DNA from: JALFST01 sp022779285 | GTDB lineage: Bacteria; Bacillota; Clostridia; Tissierellales; Peptoniphilaceae | Assembly (NCBI GenBank): GCA_050313895.1 | Contig: JBNPMI010000010.1 | Length of the DNA stretch: 64,000 nucleotides | Direction: 5' to 3' (one strand) | Shown here: piece after piece, positions 17,739-27,253 of the stretch | How positions within the stretch are numbered: the first letter of the stretch is position 1 | Layout: each line of letters opens with the position of its first letter | Notes under the pieces: generated by a model | The model's database searches: none | The model's input: the letters and a program-made list of their open reading frames with translations, nothing else | What the model was told of the DNA's origin: nothing | Translations under genes and position numbers: made by a program

Positions 17739-18795
17739 TGTACACACCTCCTTTTTGTGTCAAATGCAGCATCTTCTCGTGAAGATTTTGAATTGTCTTC
17801 GGAGCCTCGACCTTGGGAGCGCGAGGATCCTCCAGCCAGGTTTTTGCATAATGCGTATCGCTCACTCGGAACATCGGCGGCTCTTTTATAAAGTCGATCT
17901 TGAGAGCAAACCGGTTGCGGGGAGCAAAGGCATCACCGCGGATTTTTTCAAAAAGCGACGGGGGCGTCCCCGGAATGGCAAAAAGCTCATCCTCACGTTC
18001 ACCGAGCTGCGGCAGAGATGAGAGCAATCCCCAGGTATATGGATGACGGGGATCGAAAAAGACCTCTTCAATATTCCCGAATTCCACAATCTGCCCGGCA
18101 TACATTACGGCAACCTGATCCGCAACCTTGGCGACCACGCCCAAATCATGCGTGATATAGATGGTCGTAAACCGGTATTCCTCCGCAAGCTCCTTGATCA
18201 GCTCAATGATCTGCGCCTGAATCGTGACATCCAGTGCCGTAGTCGGCTCGTCACAGATGAGAATGCGCGGACGGCACGCAAGGGCAATCGCGATGACGAT
18301 ACGCTGGCGCATGCCTCCGGAATACATGAAGGGATATTCATTGTATCTGCGCTCCGGTTCGTGAATTCCTACGCGGCGCATCAGGTCAATTGCAATTTTC
18401 TTCGCCTCTTTTTTATTTTTTTTCTGATGCTTGATAATGACCTCGGAAATCTGATATCCGATGGTGCGAACGGGATCCAGAGAGGTCATGGGATCCTGGA
18501 AGATCGTTGCGATCTTCTTCCCGCGGATTCCTTCCCACTCGGCATCCTTTTTCAGCTCCGCCAGGTTGCGATCCTCAAACCAGATCTCACCGTTTGAGAT
18601 GCGCCCGTTCGAATCGAGCATCCCCGTAAAGGTTTTTGTAAACACGGACTTTCCGGAGCCGGACTCGCCCACGATGGCAACCACTTTCCCTTCTTCAAAA
18701 TCCATGGAAATATTGCGAATCGCAGTCAGCTCCTTGTCACGTACCTTAAATTTTACTTCGAGGTCCTTGACCGACAGAATCAAATTCTTATCCAT
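17722..18795 (-). CDS. oppD: oligopeptide ABC transporter ATPase OppD/AmiE
   Basis: First of two ATPases energising peptide import. 357 residues with Walker A GESGSGKS at about 43-50, Q-loop FQDPMTSLDPVRTIGYQ, signature SGGMRQRIVIAIAL, Walker B ILICDEPTTALDV, and the C-terminal oligopeptide domain HPYTWGLLSSLPQ. The C-terminal region lacks an obvious cysteine cluster often seen in OppD, as in streptococcal AmiE. Follows oppC by 9 bp with a purine-rich ribosome-binding site. Confidence 0.95.
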   Translation of the reverse strand: MDKNLILSVKDLEVKFKVRDKELTAIRNISMDFEEGKVVAIVGESGSGKSVFTKTFTGMLDSNGRISNGEIWFEDRNLAELKKDAEWEGIRGKKIATIFQDPMTSLDPVRTIGYQISEVIIKHQKKNKKEAKKIAIDLMRRVGIHEPERRYNEYPFMYSGGMRQRIVIAIALACRPRILICDEPTTALDVTIQAQIIELIKELAEEYRFTTIYITHDLGVVAKVADQVAVMYAGQIVEFGNIEEVFFDPRHPYTWGLLSSLPQLGEREDELFAIPGTPPSLFEKIRGDAFAPRNRFALKIDFIKEPPMFRVSDTHYAKTWLEDPRAPKVEAPKTIQNLHEKMLHLTQKGGVYSDDYE

Positions 18796-18804
18796 AAGCC
18801 CCCC

Positions 18805-19791
18805 CTAAATCATATGGTTACGGGGATCGCTTGCGTCCGCAAGCGTCTGACCCACAATATACATGGAAATGGAAATCAATGCCGTAATCACAAGAGGAAT
18901 GATGAACAGATACGGCGTTGACATCATATACTTGGAATTGCGCTCAACGATACGTCCCAATGACGGAATCTCCTCCGTCAGACCGACGCCTAAATAGCTC
19001 AGGAACACCTCCGTTGAGATAAACTCGGGAATATAGCGGGAAAGGAGCGTCATCAGAACCGACACAAGATACGGCAGCACATTGTGCTGAATAATCTTTC
19101 CCGTGGAGGATCCCAGCGTGCGGGATGCAAGGTTGTATTCCCGGTCACGAATGATCATAACCTGCACGCGAATGAAATAGGCCACGGACACCCATGTTGT
19201 GCAGCTCATGGCGAAGATCAGCTGCCAGATGCCGGACCCGAAGGCAAATGCAAGCACCATGACGACCAAGGTGAACGGAATGTTCGCGATCACGTTGTAA
19301 ACCTCGATCATGACCGTATCCACTTTTTTGGAAAAGCCCCAGAACATTCCCACGATTACACCGACTCCCATAATAATTGCCGTGGAAACAAAGGCGATGA
19401 AAAGGCTGGTGCGTGCTCCGGCCCAAACCGCATCAAAGACTTCACGGCCGACATCATCCGTACCGAAAAGATGCTTCAGGGACGGCGGCTGGAACCACTC
19501 CGCACGGTTGTTGATATGCTGTGCATTCATGTTGTCATAATGGGAAAACATGGGTTGAAAGATGACCATCAGCAAAATGACCAACATCAAGATCAGCATG
19601 GCAATTGCCAATTTAGACGAAAAAAACTTGCGGAACACACTCTGCCAGTAAGAATACTTCGGTGAGGCGATATGCTCGGATGCAGAAGCATCCATCGTCT
19701 CAAACGCAAAAGCATCCTTCGGCAGTTCCTCATTGATTTCCAAAGAAGGAGCTTCGGACTCGGGGATATTCTTTTTCGGATCCTTTACCAT
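18805..19791 (-). CDS. oppC: oligopeptide ABC transporter permease OppC/AmiD
   Basis: Inner permease with a soluble N-terminal stretch of about 55 residues, then about six membrane segments. The conserved HLFGTDDVGREVFDAVWAGARTS loop and the EAA coupling region (ASRTLGSSTGKIIQHNVLP) identify the DppC/OppC type. Only 2 bp separate it from oppB, and it starts after GGGAGAG. Size (328 residues) is close to AmiD/OppC proteins of streptococci. Confidence 0.95.
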   Translation of the reverse strand: MVKDPKKNIPESEAPSLEINEELPKDAFAFETMDASASEHIASPKYSYWQSVFRKFFSSKLAIAMLILMLVILLMVIFQPMFSHYDNMNAQHINNRAEWFQPPSLKHLFGTDDVGREVFDAVWAGARTSLFIAFVSTAIIMGVGVIVGMFWGFSKKVDTVMIEVYNVIANIPFTLVVMVLAFAFGSGIWQLIFAMSCTTWVSVAYFIRVQVMIIRDREYNLASRTLGSSTGKIIQHNVLPYLVSVLMTLLSRYIPEFISTEVFLSYLGVGLTEEIPSLGRIVERNSKYMMSTPYLFIIPLVITALISISMYIVGQTLADASDPRNHMI

Positions 19792-19793
19792 CT

Positions 19794-21278
19794 TTACTCT
19801 CCCTTCTTTGCATTCAGCGAGATACGCGGATCAACCACCGTCATGAGCAGATCTCCGGCGAATACGGAAAAGATCGAAAGCGCCGTAAAAATGAAGGTGA
19901 GGGTGATGACCATATTGTTGTTTCCGGCCTTGATCGCGTCCGGAAGCATTTTTCCCATACCGGGAATGGCAAATACGGATTCCGTAAGCACCGCGCCGGA
20001 AATCGCCAGAATAATGGAGCTCGGCAGACCGTTGACGATAGGAATGATCGCATTTTTGAAGATGTGATTCCGGGAAATCTCAGAAGAAGAGAGACCCTTC
20101 GCCTTCGCAAACTTCACATAATCCGATGTGGACTGATCCACCATGTAACGGCGCACCCACATCATGAGATATGGAGTGCTCATCAGCGCCAGGATGATGA
20201 TCGGCATGATATAGGAACGAACGTCCCCGAATCCGTAATGCGGGAATTTGTCCGGCATGCCGAAGCCCAGACCGATGTACTTGAGGAAGAAAATAAATGC
20301 CAGTGTCGGCACGGAAACGACAAGGTTGATATAGGCAATACCGATTCGGTCGATCCAGCCGCCGACGCGCTTTGCCATGGCAATCGCAAAAGGCACCGCA
20401 ATGGCATATTGGAGAATCAACGCCAGGATTCCGAAAATATAGGACGTCCCGATCATGGATGGGGATTCATAGGACATCTCCGCATCCGCATAGTTATCAT
20501 GGAAGCGCTGTTTATCCAAAGCATCCGGCTCTGTCTTGTATTTCAGCGTATGCTGCTTAATCGGTGATTTGGCGGTAAGACCCGTCGGAAAGGTCTGTTC
20601 CACATTTTTCATCTTGCCCTGTCCGGTAGCAATGACATCCAGGGTCTGGATGCCTTTCTGCGTTGGGAAGGATTCCCCGAAACGAAAGGTGATAAAGTTT
20701 TGATGAATAAACGGGAAATTTCCGTCAAAATACAGTAAATACTTATGCAAGGTACCGGAGCCGACAATAGCGGGGATTCCGTTGTAGTCCTTTTCAATTC
20801 TGATGTAGCGCTCCAGGTTCGGATTGTTCGGATCCTGAATATAGTTTTTATGATCGAAAACAACCAGGTGCTTAAAGAAATTGCCCACAAGCTCAAATAC
20901 GTTGTAATTACGATAGGCAATTGTCGAGCCTTGCAGATCATCCGCTGCATTCAATGGAAGAATCGTATATCCCTTTGCCTTCCATTTTTCCAATACCGCC
21001 TGCTGTTCCGGACTCCCGGCATTTTCCCTTTTTGCCTGCTCCGCAGGCAATTCCGCAAAAAGCTCGTTCATCGGAATATAATCCAGATAGCCTAACTGTT
21101 CCAATTTGGAATAGCGGTAGACCTCCTTGGAATTTCCTTTCAATTTTTGAAACGCGGTGTCTCCTAAAAAGGCTCGTGTTACCGGCACAAGCTTAAAGAC
21201 GATCATGACAACGAGGCTTACCACGATAAAAATTGACAGGATGGATTTAATGAGGCGTTTTAAAATGTACCGTGCCAT
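19794..21278 (-). CDS. oppB: oligopeptide ABC transporter permease OppB/AmiC with large extracytoplasmic insert
   Basis: Permease of the oligopeptide importer. At 494 residues it is much longer than the usual 300-330: after the first membrane helix (about 10-32) there is a soluble insert of roughly 220 residues before the remaining five helices. Streptococcal AmiC has the same architecture, so this is an Ami-type transporter and not a fusion artefact. The EAA loop (KFAKAKGLSSSEISRNHIFKNAIIP, here cut around KAKGLSSSEI) and the C-terminal VVDPRI motif are intact. Confidence 0.94.
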   Translation of the reverse strand: MARYILKRLIKSILSIFIVVSLVVMIVFKLVPVTRAFLGDTAFQKLKGNSKEVYRYSKLEQLGYLDYIPMNELFAELPAEQAKRENAGSPEQQAVLEKWKAKGYTILPLNAADDLQGSTIAYRNYNVFELVGNFFKHLVVFDHKNYIQDPNNPNLERYIRIEKDYNGIPAIVGSGTLHKYLLYFDGNFPFIHQNFITFRFGESFPTQKGIQTLDVIATGQGKMKNVEQTFPTGLTAKSPIKQHTLKYKTEPDALDKQRFHDNYADAEMSYESPSMIGTSYIFGILALILQYAIAVPFAIAMAKRVGGWIDRIGIAYINLVVSVPTLAFIFFLKYIGLGFGMPDKFPHYGFGDVRSYIMPIIILALMSTPYLMMWVRRYMVDQSTSDYVKFAKAKGLSSSEISRNHIFKNAIIPIVNGLPSSIILAISGAVLTESVFAIPGMGKMLPDAIKAGNNNMVITLTFIFTALSIFSVFAGDLLMTVVDPRISLNAKKGE

Positions 21279-21297
21279 ATCCTCTCCTTAAAATTCG

Positions 21298-21329
21298 AAA
21301 AAGGGGTTGAGAAATCTCAACCCCCTTTC
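21298..21329 (-). terminator. attenuator hairpin between oppA and oppB
   Basis: GGGGTTGAGA and TCTCAACCCC form a strong stem with a tiny loop, followed on the minus strand by TTTTT, 19 bp after the oppA stop. Such intercistronic terminators let the binding protein be made in excess over the membrane components. The downstream oppB ribosome-binding site lies just after it. Confidence 0.85.
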
Positions 21330-21347
21330 AATGCAAATAACCAGGGA

Positions 21348-23384
21348 TTACTTTTCTGCCGATTTTTTCAGAAATTCCTCATAGGCCTTCTGATACTGTT
21401 CGACGGTTACAGGATTTTCCTGGAGACGATACCCCTTATACTTGTTTGACGAATTGCCGTAATCCGCATACGGGGAAGTGAACGGAACAATCTTGCTGAC
21501 TCTGTTTCCGCGGGTCTGCTGACTGGTCGGGATAAAGAGCGCTTTTTCGATCAGATATGCATCAGCCTCGGCAAACGCCTTGTAACGAGCGTCCAGATCG
21601 TTACCGATGGCATCCGCCTTGCGGTACAGGTCTTCATATTCCATAAATCCAAGCTGCTGCTTGATATCCAGGTCTGCCACAGTGCCGTCGTCGCTCATTG
21701 TGCCGAGTCCCATTGAGGTCATGTAATATCCTGCTGTCGGGGAGTAAATGTCAACGAAGGAACGCGGATCCGCATAGTCCGGAGACCAGCCTGTGAAGGT
21801 GGAAATGTCATAGTCGGAGGCCGCCGGATCCTGGTTGTAGTATGCAATGTTCTGCACGGTATCCTCATCGCGAAGAATGATCTCGATGATGATATTGCCC
21901 TCTGTGTTCTCTTCAATCGACTTCTTCATGGACTGTGCCTGCTTTACCAGCGCATCATTTGTAGAAATCGTAAGCATATCAAGGTGAATCGGGAATTGAA
22001 TGCCATCCGCCTTTGCCGCTTCAATGTACTTCATTGCATCTTCTTTGCTGTAGAATGCCATCTGCTCATCGTGTAAGTCGCGATCTTCACCGGTTCTGGT
22101 CTGATAGGCTTCGGTTACCAAATCAAAATACGTCTTCCCGTCCGAGGTTGTGCCGGCTCCCGGAAAATTGTTGATATTACGAAGAGTTTTTGTTGCCAAA
22201 TCCTTGGGCGAACGAGTGGCCAAGTATGACTGCATGTCAAATGCCGCACGAAGCGCCTTGCGGAAGTTCAGGTTCAAAATCGCCTTATGCGTGTTCTCCG
22301 CCAGGGTGGTGTCGGTTGCATAGTTTGTCTGCTTGAATGACTGACGGTTGTAGTTGAAGACCACGCCGAATACGGATGCGTTCGGAACGGTGTAGTTGGT
22401 TTTGCCGTCATAAGACTTCGCCACCGTATCATAGTCCTTCCAAGACGGATTCAGGCTGAACGTAGGATAGATGCCGCTCTCATATCCGTTTTTGATTGAA
22501 TACGGATCGGACCCGTCATCATATACGCGAGTGACCTTTTCCAGATACACGTGCTCGGCATCCCAATAGGAAGCATTCTTCGTAAGAACCGTCTGTGATT
22601 TTTCATCATGGCTCGCCAGGATGTATGCTCCGTTGTAAAGGATCGCATCCGGACGCACCGCGCCGAATGTGCAATCCTCTTTGTTGGGCTGACCCAGCTT
22701 GCAGCCGGCACCCTGTCCTTCCAGGAATTCTTTATTGATCGGATACAGTACACCGTAGGTGGTCATGGAATCAAAATACGGAACCGAACGCGGCTTTCCG
22801 GATTCATCCTTCTGCATTGTGATCACGAGAGTGTTTTCATCGGTCGCCTTGATGCCTACCTTCTCCCACTCCGCATCGCTGAAGTCGCTCTGTAAATAGG
22901 CGCTGTATCCGTCAATGGTATCCTGAAGCAGCCAAGATGTGCCGGATTCGAATTCCGCGCCGTGGCGTACGCCGGTAACAAAATCTTCTGCGGTCACAGG
23001 AGTCGGCCATTCCTCACCTGTGCTGGTAACCCATTTTGCACCCTTGCGAATATGGAACGTCCACTCGGAAAAATCATCATTGTGCTCCCATTTCTCCGCA
23101 AGCGCTCCGACAAGGTGGCCATAGCTGTCATTTTCCAAAAGTCCGTCTACAAGATTGGCGTAGACTTCATTGTCGGAGGCGAATGCCGTAGTCACATAGT
23201 CCAGGCTTCGCAGTGCATAAACTGTCGGAACCGTCATCTCCGTAGATGCGGTGGTGACCTGTTCGGATGCTGCGCCCGAGGTCGCACCGGACTCTGCGGG
23301 CTGTGTTGTGCCTTTCTGTCCTCCGCAGGCTGTCAGGAATGTAGCTAACGCCAATCCTAACGCCACTAATTTTGTCTTCTTCAT
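21348..23384 (-). CDS. oppA: oligopeptide-binding lipoprotein OppA/AmiA
   Basis: Extracellular substrate-binding lipoprotein of the peptide importer, SBP family 5. 678 residues, with a lipoprotein signal peptide (MKKTKLVALGLALATFLTAC, lipobox LTAC with Cys20), a Gly/Thr/Ser linker, then the binding domain including the family-like EWTFHIRKGAKW region. The length matches the streptococcal AmiA group more than enteric OppA (about 520). The start at 23384 follows AAGGAGG by 8 nt; longer readings extend into the leader. Confidence 0.95.
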   Translation of the reverse strand: MKKTKLVALGLALATFLTACGGQKGTTQPAESGATSGAASEQVTTASTEMTVPTVYALRSLDYVTTAFASDNEVYANLVDGLLENDSYGHLVGALAEKWEHNDDFSEWTFHIRKGAKWVTSTGEEWPTPVTAEDFVTGVRHGAEFESGTSWLLQDTIDGYSAYLQSDFSDAEWEKVGIKATDENTLVITMQKDESGKPRSVPYFDSMTTYGVLYPINKEFLEGQGAGCKLGQPNKEDCTFGAVRPDAILYNGAYILASHDEKSQTVLTKNASYWDAEHVYLEKVTRVYDDGSDPYSIKNGYESGIYPTFSLNPSWKDYDTVAKSYDGKTNYTVPNASVFGVVFNYNRQSFKQTNYATDTTLAENTHKAILNLNFRKALRAAFDMQSYLATRSPKDLATKTLRNINNFPGAGTTSDGKTYFDLVTEAYQTRTGEDRDLHDEQMAFYSKEDAMKYIEAAKADGIQFPIHLDMLTISTNDALVKQAQSMKKSIEENTEGNIIIEIILRDEDTVQNIAYYNQDPAASDYDISTFTGWSPDYADPRSFVDIYSPTAGYYMTSMGLGTMSDDGTVADLDIKQQLGFMEYEDLYRKADAIGNDLDARYKAFAEADAYLIEKALFIPTSQQTRGNRVSKIVPFTSPYADYGNSSNKYKGYRLQENPVTVEQYQKAYEEFLKKSAEK

Positions 23385-23401
23385 GAAACAATCCTCCTTA
23401 A

Positions 23402-23430
23402 TTTGATGCTTCATCTCACCTTCCATCAAA
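23402..23430 (-). promoter_or_regulatory. leader hairpin upstream of oppA
   Basis: Perfect 7-bp inverted repeat TTTGATG / CATCAAA with a 15-base loop in the oppA 5' leader, ending a few bases before the AAGGAGG ribosome-binding site. Could tune translation initiation or protect the transcript's 5' end; no function is shown by sequence alone. Confidence 0.35.
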
Positions 23431-23470
23431 TCTCAAAAACAAACTCGTTGCGGTCGAGATAGTTTTGTAC

Positions 23471-23499
23471 AATATAGCACAAGGCGAACATAATTTCAA
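23471..23499 (-). promoter_or_regulatory. sigma-A promoter of the opp operon
   Basis: TTGAAA, 17-base spacer, TATATT with an upstream TGC (extended -10) on the minus strand, giving a leader of about 80 nt before oppA. The remainder of the 304-bp gap to the next gene (up to 23688) is AT-rich and shows no gene; no terminator with a good U-tract was found after the thioredoxin-like gene. Confidence 0.85.
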
Positions 23500-23688
23500 C
23501 AAAATCAGAGTCTTCTCCGGAATTTTTTTTTGAAAAAATTCCAAAGTGTGAATATTTATGTGTGCTTTGGCCGTATTTTTCCAATTCTTTAAATTTTTAT
23601 TCATTTCTATCTAATATCGCTGAAAATGGAAATGCGTCCTCTTCCCATCAGGCATCCGGCATGGGCAACGCTTCCGGATAAAAATATC

Positions 23689-24246
23689 TCAGGAAATATT
23701 TTCCAATGCCTTCTCAAGCTGTTTGCGCGGATACGGATCCCGGATTCTGAGATTCGTAACCTCCCCATCCTTCAAATAGATGAGCGCCGGCACGTACTCA
23801 ATTCCGTGCTCTGCGGCAAAATCTTCAAATTCGGTATTATCCTGCGTATCCAGATAATATACCTCCAGGTTTTTCTCACGAGCGATCGGATCAAAGACGG
23901 GAAGCAGCTTACGACAATAAGGACACGTGAGGCGCCCTGCGTAAATCAGCTTTTCCCCCTTGTTCTGATTGATTTCCTCCATGGTAATCGGAGTATATTT
24001 TGAGGTAATCGCCAGATATTTTTTCCCTTCTGCAGATTCCGCCAAACGCGCCTGATCCTCCGAGGCCTCGGAGGCGCCCGTTGTCTGCGAGGAGCTCTCC
24101 TGCTCAGACGCTGCGGACTCCGTCCTGTTCAATGCCGAGCTTTGACGATCGGAAACAGCCTTCTCCGGGGTCCGGCTCCGATCTGTACATCCTGTAATCG
24201 TCAGGAGGAGAGCAAGACCGATTCCCACCCATAGCTTATTTTTCAT
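23689..24246 (-). CDS. thioredoxin-fold lipoprotein
   Basis: A 185-residue secreted lipoprotein: signal peptide with lipobox TITGC, a Ser/Glu/Ala-rich linker of about 55 residues, and a thioredoxin-like domain with active site CPYC and a cis-proline region (EYVPALIYLKDGE). CPYC instead of CGPC, and the extracellular location, suggest a disulfide reductase/oxidase or bacteriocin-accessory (PedC/BrcD-like) type of protein; the substrate is unknown. The ATG at 24246 lies close to AGGAGG (3 nt); a GTG 11 codons upstream is possible but has a weaker site. Ends ahead of the opp promoter region and follows proS by 44 bp. Confidence 0.8.
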   Translation of the reverse strand: MKNKLWVGIGLALLLTITGCTDRSRTPEKAVSDRQSSALNRTESAASEQESSSQTTGASEASEDQARLAESAEGKKYLAITSKYTPITMEEINQNKGEKLIYAGRLTCPYCRKLLPVFDPIAREKNLEVYYLDTQDNTEFEDFAAEHGIEYVPALIYLKDGEVTNLRIRDPYPRKQLEKALENIS

Positions 24247-24290
24247 AATCCTCCTCATTTCCAGTTCCTTCCGTTCCACTCCATCCGGTG

Positions 24291-26006
24291 CTATTGAGCC
24301 GCTTCCTTCACCGCTCTTTCCACGCGCTCCAACGCCTCGGCGGGAGACATCTCCTCGTTTTTCATTTCGCGCCGCGTGGAAAACTCCACAATGTTTTCTC
24401 CCGCTTTTTTCCCGACCGTGATGCGGAGCGGAATGCCGATTAAATCCCGATCATTAAATTTGACGCCCGGGCGCTCATTTCTGTCATCCAAAAGCACTTC
24501 CATCCCCTTGGCTTCCAGAGCCGCCTCCATTTCCTCCGCCAGCATAACCTGTTCTTCCGCCTTCATATTGGCAATCGTAATGATTGCAGCAAAAGGAGCC
24601 GCCACGATCGGCCAGATGATTCCCTTGTCGTCATGATTCTGCTCGACAATGGCGCTGACGGTCCGAGTGATGCCGATTCCGTAGGATCCCATCACAAATG
24701 GGGTGGCTACGCCGTTTTCATCAAGGAAGGTCGCATTCATGGCAGCGGAATACTTCGTCCCTAATTGAAAAATGTTGCCTACCTCAATGCCTCGAGCAAA
24801 ATGCAGAGGCTCGCCGCATACGGGACAAAGGTCGCCTTCCTTGACCATGAGCAGATCCTCCGCCACCTCTCCTTCAAAGTCGCGGCCGAAATTCACATTT
24901 TTGATATGCGTGCCCGTCACATTGCCGCCCGCAATCATATTGGGGCGTCGGGTGATTTGACGGTCTACAAGAATGCGCGTGCCCTCCGGCAGACCGACAG
25001 GACCGATAAATCCGGGATTCGCACCCGTAACTTGTTGAATGGTTTCATCGTCCAAAAACTCGATCTCATGCTCCGGCACCTGCAAATAAGCGACAAGCTT
25101 TGCCATGTTGAGCTCGCGCTCTCCGGGAATATAAACAAAGACAGGCTCTCCCGCCACGCGCAGACATACCGCTTTTATGGTACGCTCCGGCGCGACATTC
25201 AGGAACTCCGTGAGCTCCTGAATGGTATGGATGTCCGGCGTATCGATGCGCTCCATCGTCCGGAGCTCCTCCGCCGGTACCTGAACATGCCGAAAGGCGG
25301 ACTTTTCGTCCGTAGCTGCATAATCACAGGCTTCACAATAGGCGATGACGCCTTCCCCCACCTCGGAAAACGCTGTAAACTCATGCGACCGGTTTCCGCC
25401 CATGGCACCCGAATCACCGCGCACGATGCGATAATCGATCCCCAGCCGATCGAAAACCCGAACATAGGCATCCCACATCTCCTGATAGGATCTGCGCATT
25501 CCCTCTTCATCCTGATCAAAGGAATACGCATCCTTCATCAAAAATTCGCGGGAGCGATTGATTCCGAAGCGCGGCCTTTTTTCATCACGGTACTTCCATT
25601 GAATCTGATAGAGATTCAGCGGAAGCTGTTTGTAGCTGCGCAGCTCCTCCTGTACCAGATCCGTAAAATACTCCTCGGCAGTCGGTCCCAGACAATATTC
25701 ATGCTCTGCTCGATCCGTCAGCTTAAACATTTCCGGTCCGAAGGTCTTCCATCGGCCGGATTGCTCCCAAATTTCCTTCGGCTGCAGCACGCTGACGCGA
25801 ATCTCCTGAGAGCCTGCGCGATCCATTTCCTCGCGAACAATGCGCTCCACTTTTTGCACCACGCGCTGTCCGAGCGGAAGATAGCTGTAAATTCCCGATG
25901 CCGCCTTACGAATCATTCCCGCACGCAGCAAGAGCTGATGGCTTGGAATTTCCGCATCTCCCGGAACCTCCCGCAGCGTCGGCATATAATAACGTTTCAA
26001 TCGCAT
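24291..26006 (-). CDS. proS: prolyl-tRNA synthetase (bacterial type with editing domain)
   Basis: Charges tRNA-Pro and edits mischarged Ala-tRNA-Pro. 571 residues: class II catalytic core with motif 2 (YQIQWKYRDEKRPRFGINRSREF region), the YbaK-like editing insert at about 225-385, and the C-terminal anticodon-binding domain (DDRNERPGVKFNDRDLIGIP). Preceded by GAGGAG. A 65-bp gap separates it from prfB and contains only a 6-bp-stem hairpin that has no U-tract on this strand. Confidence 0.97.
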   Translation of the reverse strand: MRLKRYYMPTLREVPGDAEIPSHQLLLRAGMIRKAASGIYSYLPLGQRVVQKVERIVREEMDRAGSQEIRVSVLQPKEIWEQSGRWKTFGPEMFKLTDRAEHEYCLGPTAEEYFTDLVQEELRSYKQLPLNLYQIQWKYRDEKRPRFGINRSREFLMKDAYSFDQDEEGMRRSYQEMWDAYVRVFDRLGIDYRIVRGDSGAMGGNRSHEFTAFSEVGEGVIAYCEACDYAATDEKSAFRHVQVPAEELRTMERIDTPDIHTIQELTEFLNVAPERTIKAVCLRVAGEPVFVYIPGERELNMAKLVAYLQVPEHEIEFLDDETIQQVTGANPGFIGPVGLPEGTRILVDRQITRRPNMIAGGNVTGTHIKNVNFGRDFEGEVAEDLLMVKEGDLCPVCGEPLHFARGIEVGNIFQLGTKYSAAMNATFLDENGVATPFVMGSYGIGITRTVSAIVEQNHDDKGIIWPIVAAPFAAIITIANMKAEEQVMLAEEMEAALEAKGMEVLLDDRNERPGVKFNDRDLIGIPLRITVGKKAGENIVEFSTRREMKNEEMSPAEALERVERAVKEAAQ

Positions 26007-26071
26007 TTTGTTCTCCTCAGTTCTGCTTTTGAGACCACTTTTATGGTCTTTTCTTTCCTTTTTTCAGATTT

Positions 26072-27191
26072 TCAGGAATTTCCACCCGTGCCGTGTGCCT
26101 GCCAGCTGAGATAGGATTCTACAAAAGCATCCAGATCGCCATCCATCACCTTTGTAATATTTCCCGTCTCCTCACCCGTCCGGTGATCCTTTACCATCGT
26201 ATACGGCTGGAAAACGTAGGAGCGGATCTGCGCTCCCCATGAAATCTGTGTGTACTTTCCCGTGATATCCTCGATTTTTTCCCGATGCTCCTCTTCTCTG
26301 ATTTGTACCAGCTTTGCTTTGAGCATTTCCATGGCCTTGGCCCTGTTTTGAATTTGCGAGCGCTCATTTTGACATGTAACCACAACCCCCGTCGGAATAT
26401 GCGTAATCCGCACCGCCGAATCCGTCGTGTTTACGTGCTGTCCGCCGGCTCCTGTTGAACGATAGGTATCGATCTTCAAATCCTTATCTTCAATCGTTAC
26501 CTCCTGCGTATCCTTCAGCTCCGGATATACGTCAACGCTTGCAAAAGAGGTGTGCCGTCTGCTCTGCGAATCAAAGGGGGAAATGCGCACCAGACGGTGG
26601 ACGCCCTTTTCACTCTTGCACAATCCGTAGGCATAATAGCCACGAATCTCATAGCTGACAGACTTGATGCCGCCGCCCTCTTCTAACGTGAGATCCGTCT
26701 GTTCGACCTTCCAGCCCTTTTGCTCAAACCATCGCTCATACATGCGCTGCAGCATTTGCGCCCAATCTGTGGCCTCCAGCCCGCCCGTTCCCGCATGAAT
26801 GGAGAAAAAGCAATTATTGGTATCATAATCGCCTGAAAGAAGCGTCTGCGTTTTGAGGGCATCCACCTTCTTCTCCAAACGTCTCAGCTCGGCGGTGAGC
26901 TCCTCACGCGATTCCTCAAATTCCTCGTCGTCAAGCATCTCCACCATTTCGCTGAGATCCTCATAGCCCGATTGCAGCCCGGTAAAATGCTCCACTGTTG
27001 CGCGTTTTCCGTTGAGCTCCACCATCACAGCCTGCGCGTTTTCCGGTACATTCCAAAAATCGGGAGCTGCCGTTTTCTGATTCAGATTTTCCACCTCGAT
27101 CTGCAGTTTGGAGATGTCAAAGTGAGCTCCTTAGCTCGTTTAACACCTGTCCCATCGCATCGAGGGTTTGTCTCATTTCATATTTTTCCAT
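26072..27191 (-). CDS. prfB: peptide chain release factor 2, programmed +1 frameshift
   Basis: Terminates translation at UGA and UAA. The gene is read in two frames: a 24-codon first part beginning MEKYEMRQTLDAMGQVL (ATG at 27191 after AAGGAGG) ends at an in-frame TGA at 27117-27119, and after a +1 shift the protein continues DISKLQIEVENLNQKT to the stop at 26072. The slip site CTT TGA C with an upstream internal Shine-Dalgarno-like AAGGAG is the classic autoregulatory arrangement: low RF2 slows decoding of UGA and favours the shift. The catalytic GGQ loop (GAGGQHVNTTDSAVR) is intact. The combined length of about 372 residues is normal. Confidence 0.96.
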
Positions 27192-27253
27192 GGTTGCCTC
27201 CTTCGCTTTTCCGTTTCCGACAAAATCCATTGCTTCAAAGCCATCAATCCGCA

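Noticed and set aside
26007..26071. Hairpin AGACCA/TGGTCT between prfB and proS
   Set aside because: Only a 6-bp stem, and the T-rich tract lies on the plus strand, where there is no gene to terminate.
24765..26114. 449-codon plus-strand frame opposite proS
   Set aside because: It is the antisense of proS, whose class II synthetase motifs are clear.
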